DNA of 18,685 bases, taken from positions 1 through 18,685 of the forward strand of contig CAYHHX010000009.1 in the NCBI GenBank assembly GCA_964356545.1, written 5' to 3'. Below the pieces are notes generated by a model, which saw only the letters and a list, made by a program, of their open reading frames with translations, was not told the DNA's origin and searched no databases. Positions within the stretch are counted from its first letter, which is position 1. Each line of letters opens with the position of its first letter. Of this stretch, positions 13,323 to 18,685 are shown in pieces. Source of the DNA: JACPYG01 sp964356545. GTDB taxonomy: Bacteria > Patescibacteriota > Minisyncoccia > Minisyncoccales > Staskawiczbacteraceae. The position numbers and the translations under genes were made by a program.

Positions 13323-14411
13323 ATGAAAGATATAGATTTTCCAATATTTAAAACAAAAAGTAATGTTTATAAAAAATTTGACCTGACTGACTTTAATCAA
13401 AGGCAGGCTTATTTTGAATACAAAGCAGGCCCCGAAATTAAAAAATTTAAAAAATATTTAGAAAATAATACTTTTGTAGCTTATCTATTAGGTAAAAAGG
13501 GGTCTGGCAAAGGAACTTACGCAAAAATGTTAGCCGAAGTTATTGATAAAGATAAAATCGCCCATTTTTCAATTGGAGATATGGTTAGATCGTTTGATGA
13601 AATTATTGGTGACGAAAATAAGAAAAAGGAGTTAGTTAATTTTATAGAAAAGAATTACAGAGGATATTTGCCCTTAGAAGACATAATAAAATCTTTAGAG
13701 AGCAGGTCTACAAAAATTCTTTTACCTTCTGAGTTAATTTTAGTATTAGCGAAAAGAGAAATCGCAAAACTTGGCCGAAAAGCGATTTTTATTGATGGTT
13801 TTCCGAGGGATTTAGACCAAATTTCTTATTCACTGTTTTTTAGAGACTTAATTGGATATAGAGAAGATCCCGATGTTTTTATTCTAATAGATGTACCGAC
13901 ATCTGTTATTGATCAAAGGGTAAAGTACAGAGTAATTTGTCCTCTTTGTCAAACATCAAGGAGCTTAAAACTTCTACCTACAAAAAATGTTGAATATGAT
14001 ATAAAAGATAATAAATTCTATTTAATTTGTGATAACTCAAATTGCCTGTCTTTGCAGGCAGGCAAAGGGTCTAGAATGACAACAAAAGAGGGTGATGAAT
14101 TAGGGATTGAACCAATTAGAGAAAGGTTAAATAAAGATGAATTTTTGATAAAGCAGACAGTATCTTTGCAGGGGATACAAAAAGTTTTTTTAAGAAATTG
14201 TATTCCTGTAAACAAAGTTAAAGAATTTGTGGACGATTATGAAATTACACCAGAATACAGTTATGAATTTTTGGAAAAAGAAAATAAAGTTAAATCTATT
14301 GAAAAACCTTGGGAAATTTTAGACGACGAAGGCTCGGCCGTAAACAGCTTAATGCCGCCGCCAGTTGTGGTTTCTTTAATAAAACAATTAGTTAAGTCTC
14401 TCGGTATTTGA
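13323..14411 (+). CDS. adenylate-kinase-like nucleoside monophosphate kinase, extended
   Basis: A 362-residue member of the adenylate kinase superfamily, far longer than the usual 180-220. A ~50-residue N-terminal extension precedes the P-loop GKKGSGKGT (57-65). Then come SIGDMVR (83-89, NMP-binding side), DGFPRD (158-163), and a zinc-type LID with CPLC (Cys206, Cys209) and CDNSNC (Cys236, Cys241). GIEPIRERL (261-269) is the C-terminal arginine helix. The C-terminal ~60 residues are unassigned. A true adk is normally beside secY, so this may be a second, specialised enzyme. DNA coding 241-248 is a GC-rich palindrome. It follows the ComEC-like gene by 2 bases. The 362-residue size and extra ends make substrate assignment (AMP versus other NMP) uncertain. 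Confidence 0.83.
   Translation: MKDIDFPIFKTKSNVYKKFDLTDFNQRQAYFEYKAGPEIKKFKKYLENNTFVAYLLGKKGSGKGTYAKMLAEVIDKDKIAHFSIGDMVRSFDEIIGDENKKKELVNFIEKNYRGYLPLEDIIKSLESRSTKILLPSELILVLAKREIAKLGRKAIFIDGFPRDLDQISYSLFFRDLIGYREDPDVFILIDVPTSVIDQRVKYRVICPLCQTSRSLKLLPTKNVEYDIKDNKFYLICDNSNCLSLQAGKGSRMTTKEGDELGIEPIRERLNKDEFLIKQTVSLQGIQKVFLRNCIPVNKVKEFVDDYEITPEYSYEFLEKENKVKSIEKPWEILDDEGSAVNSLMPPPVVVSLIKQLVKSLGI
14042..14067 (+). repeat. GC-rich palindromic repeat inside the kinase gene
   Basis: TTGCCTG (14042-14048) pairs with CAGGCAA (14059-14065), and CTTTGC (14050-14055) pairs with GCAAAG (14062-14067), so two overlapping palindromes share 26 bases. It encodes Cys-Leu-Ser-Leu-Gln-Ala-Gly-Lys (241-248) in frame and contrasts with the AT-rich surroundings. 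Its character resembles the short GCAGGCAGG-type palindromes scattered through some candidate-phyla genomes. Confidence 0.6.
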
Positions 14412-14435
14412 CTTATATATTTGAAGAGTTAGAAT
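14408..14435 (+). promoter_or_regulatory. promoter of the structured RNA before dprA
   Basis: TTGACT (14408-14413), a 16-base spacer and TAGAAT (14430-14435) form a good sigma-70-type promoter overlapping the stop codon of the kinase gene. The start is predicted at about 14442, the base before the closing stem of the RNA. Confidence 0.65.
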
Positions 14436-14441
14436 AAAGTT

Positions 14442-14602
14442 AGCTCTGATATTAATATTAGATTCTATACGAACTTTTTTATGGGAGTTCAATATTAGTT
14501 AAAACCGTGGTTTTAACATGAGGACACCCACTTAAATTCTACTAGAAATCTAAATCTATATCAGAGCACCAAAAAAGCGATAGTTAATGCTGTCGCTTTT
14601 TT
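14442..14602 (+). ncRNA. candidate structured small RNA or riboswitch-like leader, unassigned family
   Basis: A ~160-base transcript with its own promoter and terminator. A perfect 10-bp closing stem pairs 14443-14452 with 14558-14567 (GCTCTGATAT/ATATCAGAGC). A second stem pairs 14458-14467 with 14543-14553, with one bulged A. Two hairpins lie inside: GAACT/AGTTC (14471-14490) and GTTAAAAC/GTTTTAAC (14498-14517). A conserved-looking unpaired stretch, GAGGACACCCAC, follows (14520-14531), and its CCCA could pair with TGGG in the first hairpin loop. The terminator follows at 14570-14602. The closing-stem-plus-open-centre design is like 6S RNA, but the length is short and I see no decisive 6S motif. 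There is no coding frame. dprA starts 27 bases after it, so a transcription-attenuating leader is the alternative. Confidence 0.6.
14570..14602 (+). terminator. strong rho-independent terminator between the structured RNA and dprA
   Basis: AAAAAAGCGATAG (14571-14583) pairs with CTGTCGCTTTTTT (14590-14602) around a six-base loop, with one G-T wobble. The six T at 14597-14602 end the transcript. It separates the RNA from dprA unless read through. Confidence 0.88.
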
Positions 14603-14610
14603 AGTTAAAA

Positions 14611-14619
14611 TGCTAGAAT
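14611..14619 (+). promoter_or_regulatory. possible dprA extended -10 promoter
   Basis: TGCTAGAAT is an extended -10 (TG, one base, TAGAAT). The start would be near 14626, giving a nearly leaderless mRNA for the ATG at 14629, which has no Shine-Dalgarno sequence. Initiation on leaderless mRNA would explain the missing ribosome binding site. Confidence 0.4.
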
Positions 14620-14628
14620 AGTCATAAT

Positions 14629-15489
14629 ATGGATAAAGTCATTAAAATAGAAGATAAAGAATACCCAAAATTATTGAAAGAAATTGGTAACGATGCGCCG
14701 AAAAAATTATATTACAAGGGAAAATGGAATTCTGATATTTTTGAAAATTGTTTGGCAGTTGTAGGTTCAAGGCATTTAACTAGTTACGGAAAAAAAATAA
14801 CAGAACAATTTGTAACAGAAATAGCGGCTTTGGGGATAACAATAGTTTCTGGATTTATGTATGGCGGAGACGAAGCCGCTCATAGCGCAACAGTTAGAAT
14901 TGGCGGAAGGACTATTGCCGTAATGCCATGTGGAATAGATATAATACACCCTGAATATCAAGAAGGGCTCTACAACGAAATTTTAGAAAAAAATGGCTTA
15001 ATTATTTCTGAGCTCGAAGGAAAATTTTTACCAGTTAATTGGACATATGCTAGAAGAAACAGAATAGTGGCTGGTTTATCAAAAGCAATTTTAATTGTAG
15101 AAGCGGGATTAAATAGCGGTTCTTTAATAACGGCAAAATATGCAAAAAAATACGGCAGAAAAATATTTGCGGTACCTGGTCAAATTACTAGTGAGGTTTC
15201 AAAAGGAACAATACAACTAATAAAAGAGGGAGCCCAAGTGGCTACTGAGCCGGGAGACATTTTAAAATATTATAATTTATCTCCAGTTAAGACAAGTTTG
15301 ACTAAGCAAAATTTAGCTCTTAGTAAAGAGGAGCAAAAAATAATTGAACAATTAAAAAGAGAGCCAATGGAGGCAGACATAATAGCCAGAACATTGAATG
15401 TGTCTGTTGTGAAAATCGGTGCTACTCTTTCTTTGATGCAACTAAAGGGCTTTATTAATCAAGAATCAGGTAAATATTATGTTAATTAA
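14629..15489 (+). CDS. dprA: DNA-processing protein DprA
   Basis: DprA binds incoming single-stranded DNA during natural transformation and loads RecA on it. The 286-residue protein has the Rossmann-like core: AVVGSRHLTSYG (43-54), SGFMYGGDEAAH (74-85), IAVMPCGIDIIHP (96-108), ARRNRIVAGLS (141-151), EAGLNSGSL (158-166) and AVPGQI (181-186). A C-terminal winged-helix domain (about 228-284) follows. Two motifs differ from the textbook form: SGLARGIDxxAH reads SGFMYGGDEAAH, and the segment before RRNRI is FLPVNWTYA. comM overlaps its last 11 bases, so the pair is translationally coupled. Its start lies just after a terminator and an extended -10, with no Shine-Dalgarno sequence. Confidence 0.95.
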   Translation: MDKVIKIEDKEYPKLLKEIGNDAPKKLYYKGKWNSDIFENCLAVVGSRHLTSYGKKITEQFVTEIAALGITIVSGFMYGGDEAAHSATVRIGGRTIAVMPCGIDIIHPEYQEGLYNEILEKNGLIISELEGKFLPVNWTYARRNRIVAGLSKAILIVEAGLNSGSLITAKYAKKYGRKIFAVPGQITSEVSKGTIQLIKEGAQVATEPGDILKYYNLSPVKTSLTKQNLALSKEEQKIIEQLKREPMEADIIARTLNVSVVKIGATLSLMQLKGFINQESGKYYVN

Positions 15490-17014
15490 AGTGCCGTCTG
15501 TTGTAAATTTAGGGCTGGAAACCATAAAAGTAGATGTGGAAGTAAATTTGGCAAATAGAGGATTGCCGGGATTCGAAATTGTTGGTTTGCCAGACAAAGC
15601 GATTGATGAAAGCAAAGAAAGAGTCAGAGCGGCAATCTCAAGCTCTGGTGTTGATTTTCCGTCAAAGAAAATCACTGTTAATTTAGCTCCAGCTGATATT
15701 CAAAAGGAAGGGTCTATTTATGATTTGCCAATTGCGGTTGGAATTTTGAGTAGTGTATTACAATTTTCTATACCCGACAAATCTTTATTTCTGGGAGAAT
15801 TATCGTTTGACGGTTCTCTTCGACACACAAAAGGAGCGCTTTTAATGGCTCTTTTTGCTAAAGAATTTGGATTTTTAAATATTTTTGTTCCAAAGGATTC
15901 AGCCAACGAAGCAGGAGCAGTAAAAGGAATAAAAGTTTTTCCTGTTGAAAATTTAATTCAATTAGCTGGTTATTTTTTGAAAAGAAAAAATATCGAACCT
16001 GTTGTCTATCATAAAATTTTAAACGAAATATCAACGCCAGTCGAATTTGATATGAGAGAAGTTTTAGGACAAGAACAGGCAAAACGAGCAATGGAAATTG
16101 CGGCAGCTGGTAGTCATAATATTATTATGATGGGTTCTCCTGGTTCGGGTAAAACTATGTTAGCTCGGGCTTTGCCAGGCATATTGCCACCTTTAAATGA
16201 AACAGAGTCATTAGAAGTAACTAAAATATATTCGGTGGCAGGAAATATTCAGCCTGGTGGTTCATTGATAACTGCCAGGCAATTTAGAGCGCCACACCAT
16301 ACGGCTTCATTGGTTGGTCTTATTGGAGGTGGCACAAGGCCAAGCCCAGGTGAAGTGAGTTTGGCTCATAGAGGAGTTCTTTTTTTAGACGAGTTTAATG
16401 AATTTCCTCACAATGTTATGGAGGCAATGAGACAACCTTTAGAAGATGGATACCTGACTATTTCAAGAAGCAAAAAAAGAGTAATGTATCCTGCTAATTT
16501 TATGTTAGTGGCTTCGGCAAACCCATGTCCTTGCGGTTATTTAAATCATCCGAAAAAAGATTGTGTTTGCACTCTACGGCAGATTAAAAAATATCAAAAA
16601 AGAATTTCAGGACCTATTTTAGATAGAATTGATTTGCATATTGCTATTTTACCAGTCGATACAACAGAATTTTCGAATAATCAAAAAAATTCCGAATTAT
16701 TAGAATCATCAAAAATAATTAAACAAAGAGTTATTTTGGCTAAGATAAGGCAGGAGAAGCGTTTTGAAAAAGATTCAATTCAGTCAAACGCCCAAATGAA
16801 AAATACTCACATTAAAAAATATTGCAAGCTTACAAAAGACATAGAAAATCTTTTACATACAGCGAGCATAAAATTTCAGCTTTCAGCCAGGTCTTATATG
16901 AAAACAATAAAAGTTGCCAGAACTATTGCTGATTTAGAAGGAGCAGAAGAAATAGCTGTTTCCCATATGGCGGAAGCATTACAATATAAACCAAAAATTT
17001 ATGATACTGTGTAA
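15479..17014 (+). CDS. comM: ComM/YifB-family Mg-chelatase-like AAA+ ATPase
   Basis: A 511-residue AAA+ helicase of the ComM family, which promotes branch migration during integration of transforming DNA. The N-terminal Lon-protease-like domain (about 1-165) has GLPGFEIVGLPDKAIDESKER (28-48) and NLAPADIQKEG (68-78). The ATPase domain has Walker A GSPGSGKT (219-226), Walker B LFLDEF (301-306), and the cysteine-rich insertion NPCPCGY...DCVC (about 349-364). RIDLHI (383-388) and the C-terminal helical lid (about 440-511) complete the family architecture. The start overlaps dprA by 11 bases at an ATG. The gene lies in the usual dprA-comM order. An inverted-repeat element follows the stop. Confidence 0.95.
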   Translation: MLIKVPSVVNLGLETIKVDVEVNLANRGLPGFEIVGLPDKAIDESKERVRAAISSSGVDFPSKKITVNLAPADIQKEGSIYDLPIAVGILSSVLQFSIPDKSLFLGELSFDGSLRHTKGALLMALFAKEFGFLNIFVPKDSANEAGAVKGIKVFPVENLIQLAGYFLKRKNIEPVVYHKILNEISTPVEFDMREVLGQEQAKRAMEIAAAGSHNIIMMGSPGSGKTMLARALPGILPPLNETESLEVTKIYSVAGNIQPGGSLITARQFRAPHHTASLVGLIGGGTRPSPGEVSLAHRGVLFLDEFNEFPHNVMEAMRQPLEDGYLTISRSKKRVMYPANFMLVASANPCPCGYLNHPKKDCVCTLRQIKKYQKRISGPILDRIDLHIAILPVDTTEFSNNQKNSELLESSKIIKQRVILAKIRQEKRFEKDSIQSNAQMKNTHIKKYCKLTKDIENLLHTASIKFQLSARSYMKTIKVARTIADLEGAEEIAVSHMAEALQYKPKIYDTV

Positions 17015-17022
17015 TCTCATAG

Positions 17023-17096
17023 TAAAGAATAAGTATATTTTTCAACGTCCGGCAAACCCACGGCCAGCCCGAATTTAAAAATATACTTATTCTTTA
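17023..17096 (+). repeat. inverted-repeat element, copy 1
   Basis: A perfect 20-bp inverted repeat (17023-17042 with 17077-17096) encloses a 34-base GC-richer core (CAACGTCCGGCAAACCCACGG...). Copy 2 at 17690-17811 has the same core start and similar arms. It lies between comM and yraN and as RNA would form a long hairpin, which may end or stabilise the comM transcript. Confidence 0.75.
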
Positions 17097-17110
17097 ACTT
17101 TGCCATAATT

Positions 17111-17470
17111 ATGAGTCAGCATAACGAAGTGGGAAAAATAGGAGAAGAGATTGCCAGGAAGTTTTTAGAAAAAGCAGGATATAAAATTATAGAACAGAAT
17201 TATAAAACAAAATATTCGGAAATTGATTTAATTGTTAAAAAAGGGGAAAATTTAGTTTTTGTAGAAGTGAGAACAAAAGTGGGAGAGCATTTTGGAACAC
17301 CGGAAGAAACAATCAATAATAAAAAAATGAGAAAACTTCGGGGAAACGCCGTAGCTTATGCGATTATAAAAAAATGGAATGATTCTTTTGGAATAGATGC
17401 AATATGTATTGTTTTAAAACCAGACTACACTGTTGAGCGTCTAAACCACTACGAAAATATTATTAGCTAA
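17111..17470 (+). CDS. yraN: YraN-family nuclease-like protein
   Basis: A 119-residue YraN (UPF0102) protein with the PD-(D/E)xK restriction-endonuclease-like fold. Visible signature parts are VGKIGEEIARKFLEKAGY (7-24), SEIDLIVKKG (36-45, Asp39 in the nuclease position) and LVFVEVRTK (48-56, Glu52 and a Lys/Arg at 54). The C-terminal region FGIDAICIV matches the usual F-DV-x-I strand. YraN genes often sit next to comM/dprA or rnhB, which agrees with this location. Activity is not established for most members. The ATG at 17111 gives the normal N-terminus. A TGCCATAAT box directly before it is too close to serve as its promoter in the usual way. Confidence 0.9.
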   Translation: MSQHNEVGKIGEEIARKFLEKAGYKIIEQNYKTKYSEIDLIVKKGENLVFVEVRTKVGEHFGTPEETINNKKMRKLRGNAVAYAIIKKWNDSFGIDAICIVLKPDYTVERLNHYENIIS

Positions 17471-17472
17471 TT

Positions 17473-17667
17473 CTATTTTGCCATTGCCTTAATGCATTTT
17501 GCACAGGCGAGAACTCTTTTACCTGCGTTTTTACCTAAAATTAAGCGAACCCATTGTAGGTTTGGGTATTTTCTTATTTTTTGAGTAGGATTGTATTTGC
17601 CTCTTAGTTTTACTAGAGACCAAGACATCGCTGATTTTTTTTTGCAAATTGTGCAGACTTTTTCCAT
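17473..17667 (-). CDS. rpmB: 50S ribosomal protein L28, four-cysteine form
   Basis: A 64-residue ribosomal protein of the large subunit. It begins MEKVCTICKKKSAMSWSLV and has KYPNLQWVRL (about 37-46), matching the L28 pattern PNLQ-x-V-R, and ends RVLACAKCIKAMAK. Two CxxC pairs, C5xxC8 and C56xxC59, form a zinc ribbon, the ancestral-type L28 (many bacteria have lost the cysteines). The frame is open upstream to 17715, but that part lies within the repeat element and is not L28-like. The ATG at 17667 is preferred. It converges with yraN with two bases between stops. The minus-strand TATAAT at 17688-17683 is a plausible -10 with a short leader. Confidence 0.9.
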   Translation of the reverse strand: MEKVCTICKKKSAMSWSLVKLRGKYNPTQKIRKYPNLQWVRLILGKNAGKRVLACAKCIKAMAK

Positions 17668-17682
17668 AATTAGCAAATTTAA

Positions 17683-17688
17683 ATTATA
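17683..17688 (-). promoter_or_regulatory. candidate -10 of rpmB
   Basis: TATAAT on the minus strand lies 16 bases before the L28 ATG. The nearest -35-like TTGAAA (17715-17710) is 21 bases upstream, too far for a standard spacer. It falls inside the arm of the inverted-repeat element, so the repeat may have changed promoter geometry. Confidence 0.35.
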
Positions 17689-17689
17689 T

Positions 17690-17811
17690 AAAGTAGAAAT
17701 AAAGATATTTTTCAACGTCCGCCAAACCTACGGCCTAGGTCGGGAACTCCTACTTCGTAGGAAGTTCTCGCGACCCGAACCCGAATTGAAAAATATTCTT
17801 ATTTCCACTTT
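17690..17811 (+). repeat. inverted-repeat element, copy 2, with internal hairpin
   Basis: A 26-bp imperfect inverted repeat (17690-17715 with 17786-17811, 23 matches) encloses a 70-base core. The core begins CAACGTCCGCCAAACCTACGG like copy 1 and ends CCCGAAT next to the right arm, as copy 1 does. It holds an extra inner hairpin (GGTCG, GAACT and CCTAC pairing with GTAGG, AGTTC and CGACC, about 17738-17776). It lies between divergent rpmB and the M50 gene. Confidence 0.75.
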
Positions 17812-17865
17812 AACATACACTACCATCTTCTTTTATTTTTTTCAAGATGTGTTATTATCAAGACA

Positions 17866-18510
17866 ATGGAAATCATTACAATCGTTACTTTTATTTTTAT
17901 TTTAGTGGTATTGCTTTTTTCTATTGTTATACATGAATTAGCGCACGGAAGTGTGGCTTATTCGCTTGGAGATCCTACGGCAAAATATGCTGGTCGCCTT
18001 ACCTTGAATCCATTAAAACATTTAGATCCAGTCGGTTCTATTATTTTGCCGATTCTTCTTTTGATTCTTGCTCTAAAAACTGGGAATTGGATTATTGTTG
18101 GCTGGGCAAAACCAGTGCCGATTAATCCATATAATTTTAAAGATAAAAAATACGGAGATATTAAAGTTTCTTTAGCTGGTCCATTGTCTAATATATTATT
18201 GGCTATTTTTTTCGGTTTAGTATTAAGACTTATACCTAAAGAAATATTTATAGATAATCAAGGAATTTTAATAGCGCTTAGTTATATCATTTCTATTAAT
18301 ATATCGCTGGCAATCTTTAATCTTATTCCAATTCCTCCCCTTGATGGGTCTTGGGTTCTTTTCAGTCTTTTACCAGAAAAATTTAGAAACATCGAAATAT
18401 TTTTAAAGCAATACGGCTTTGCCATATTAATGTTCTTAATACTTTTTGGCAGCTTGCAATGGTTTTACTCAATTTCAGATTTTTTATTCCAAATAATTAC
18501 AGGTTTGTAG
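17866..18510 (+). CDS. site-2-protease-family (M50) membrane metalloprotease
   Basis: A 214-residue integral membrane zinc protease of the S2P family, which cuts other membrane proteins within the bilayer. The first helix carries HELAH (23-27, His23, Glu24, His27). NPLKHLDPVGS (48-58) and SLAGPLSN (102-109) are standard for the compact bacterial form, and PIPPLDGSWVLF (155-166) supplies the third ligand Asp160. No PDZ domain is present, typical of the short group. Five or so hydrophobic segments are visible. The substrate is unknown; in other bacteria such proteases release anti-sigma factors or clear signal peptides. It is divergent from rpmB across the repeat element, and a TATTAT box at about 17849-17854 could be its -10. 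Confidence 0.93.
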   Translation: MEIITIVTFIFILVVLLFSIVIHELAHGSVAYSLGDPTAKYAGRLTLNPLKHLDPVGSIILPILLLILALKTGNWIIVGWAKPVPINPYNFKDKKYGDIKVSLAGPLSNILLAIFFGLVLRLIPKEIFIDNQGILIALSYIISINISLAIFNLIPIPPLDGSWVLFSLLPEKFRNIEIFLKQYGFAILMFLILFGSLQWFYSISDFLFQIITGL

Positions 18511-18530
18511 AAAATAAATTATAAAAATAT

Positions 18531-18558
18531 TGACATCATAAAAATTATTTGATAGGCT
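18531..18558 (+). promoter_or_regulatory. candidate promoter of rpsL
   Basis: TTGACA (18531-18536) is a perfect -35. Sixteen bases later TAGGCT (18553-18558) is a weaker -10. Transcription would start near 18565, giving a leader of about 27 bases that is mostly the hairpin at 18569-18583. Confidence 0.45.
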
Positions 18559-18568
18559 AACTGTTACT

Positions 18569-18583
18569 GAGCGCTTAGCGCTC
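18569..18583 (+). promoter_or_regulatory. GC-rich hairpin in the rpsL leader
   Basis: GAGCGC (18569-18574), a TTA loop and GCGCTC (18578-18583) form a perfect 6-bp hairpin ending 8 bases before the rpsL ATG. No T-run follows that would make it a terminator. In other bacteria str-operon mRNAs are controlled by ribosomal proteins, so a regulatory role is possible but unproven. Confidence 0.45.
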
Positions 18584-18591
18584 TTTAAATT

Positions 18592-18685
18592 ATGCCAACT
18601 ATTCATCAACTTATTAAACACGGAAGAAAAAAAGTTAAAAAAGCCAAAAAAACAGTTGCGCTTCAGTTTGGTTTTAATGTTTTAA
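18592..18685 (+). CDS. rpsL: 30S ribosomal protein S12, N-terminal part (3' end outside window)
   Basis: The frame opens with MPTIHQLIKHGRKKVKKAKK, the hallmark N-terminus of S12 (MPTINQLIRKGRKK-type). S12 is a small-subunit protein of the decoding centre and normally heads the str operon (rpsL, rpsG, fusA, tuf). Thirty-one codons are visible and the frame is open to the window edge. The Lys-rich stretch 13-20 is typical. The residues after it (TVALQFGFNVL) are not the usual ones, so the middle of the protein needs the rest of the sequence to compare. A promoter and leader hairpin precede it. Confidence 0.9.
   Translation, partial: MPTIHQLIKHGRKKVKKAKKTVALQFGFNVL

Noticed and set aside
14515..14531. 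ACATGAGGACACCCA resembles the MS2 coat-protein operator
   Set aside because: The operator needs a paired hairpin with flanking complementary ends. Here the flanks do not pair that way, and no RNA-phage link exists. Treated as chance.
14442..14602. SRP (4.5S/6S-L type) RNA identity
   Set aside because: The conserved GGAAGG...AGCAGCC-type domain IV hairpin is absent. Length and layout do not fit.
17668..17715. upstream extension of the L28 frame to 17715
   Set aside because: The added residues come from the inverted-repeat arm and AT-rich leader and are not L28-like; the L28 N-terminus MEKVC starts at 17667.
17591..17905. 104-codon plus-strand frame across rpmB and the repeat
   Set aside because: It is antisense to rpmB, crosses the inverted-repeat element and overlaps the start of the M50 gene. 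Its translation has no family features.
1..18685. CRISPR arrays, insertion sequences, phage genes, tRNA and rRNA
   Set aside because: No regularly spaced repeats, transposase or integrase motifs, phage structural genes, tRNA T-arm boxes or conserved rRNA segments were seen on either strand.

Overview
The window is a strongly AT-rich, gene-dense bacterial segment with short intergenic gaps and no sign of phage, plasmid or insertion-sequence genes. The gene content points to a Candidate Phyla Radiation (Patescibacteria) genome, probably of a Parcubacteria-like lineage. The indicators are DUF5654 and DUF5679 proteins, a Gmad2-GerMN lipoprotein-like protein, a four-cysteine L28, a long adenylate-kinase-like protein, a free-standing ComEC-type metallo-beta-lactamase, few Shine-Dalgarno sequences, and GC-rich palindromes in AT-rich DNA. 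TGA is used as a stop (tgt and the kinase gene), so this is not a lineage that reads UGA as glycine. The lineage call is inference from gene content.

Layout. 1-1221 (+): 3' end of atpD, a short atpC, and a membrane-anchored DUF192 protein. 1229-2981 (-): an operon of a SET-domain protein and a PurD-like ATP-grasp enzyme. 3088-3276 (-): a small zinc-ribbon protein, preceded by what looks like an independently transcribed structured RNA (about 3303-3429, -). 3523-11938 (+): a long co-directional run of GerMN protein, tgt, DUF5654, Mn-type sodA, a SpoU methyltransferase, and then a copper/disulfide block. That block holds an HMA-transmembrane-cupredoxin fusion, a thioredoxin-like protein, DsbB, a small cupredoxin and the Cu+ ATPase CopA. 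12063-12227 (+): a DUF5679 zinc ribbon with a clean promoter and terminator.

12457-17470 (+) is a natural-transformation and DNA-processing set: a ComEC-like metallo-beta-lactamase, an adenylate-kinase-like enzyme, dprA, comM and yraN. A structured leader precedes the first gene, and a second candidate structured RNA with its own promoter and terminator (about 14442-14602) lies just before dprA. 17473-18685 holds rpmB (-), an M50 protease gene (+) and the 5' end of rpsL (+).

How the genes may work together. The copper block holds proteins expected to export Cu+, bind it outside the membrane, and make disulfide bonds at the membrane, with superoxide dismutase just upstream. It reads as one envelope redox/copper system. 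The competence cluster would cover part of uptake and processing of single-stranded DNA. The most unusual features are non-coding: two promoter/terminator-delimited structured RNAs, a leader whose closing stem buries a ribosome binding site, two copies of an inverted-repeat element, and a GC-rich palindrome in frame inside the kinase gene. I saw no tRNA, rRNA, CRISPR array or transposase.
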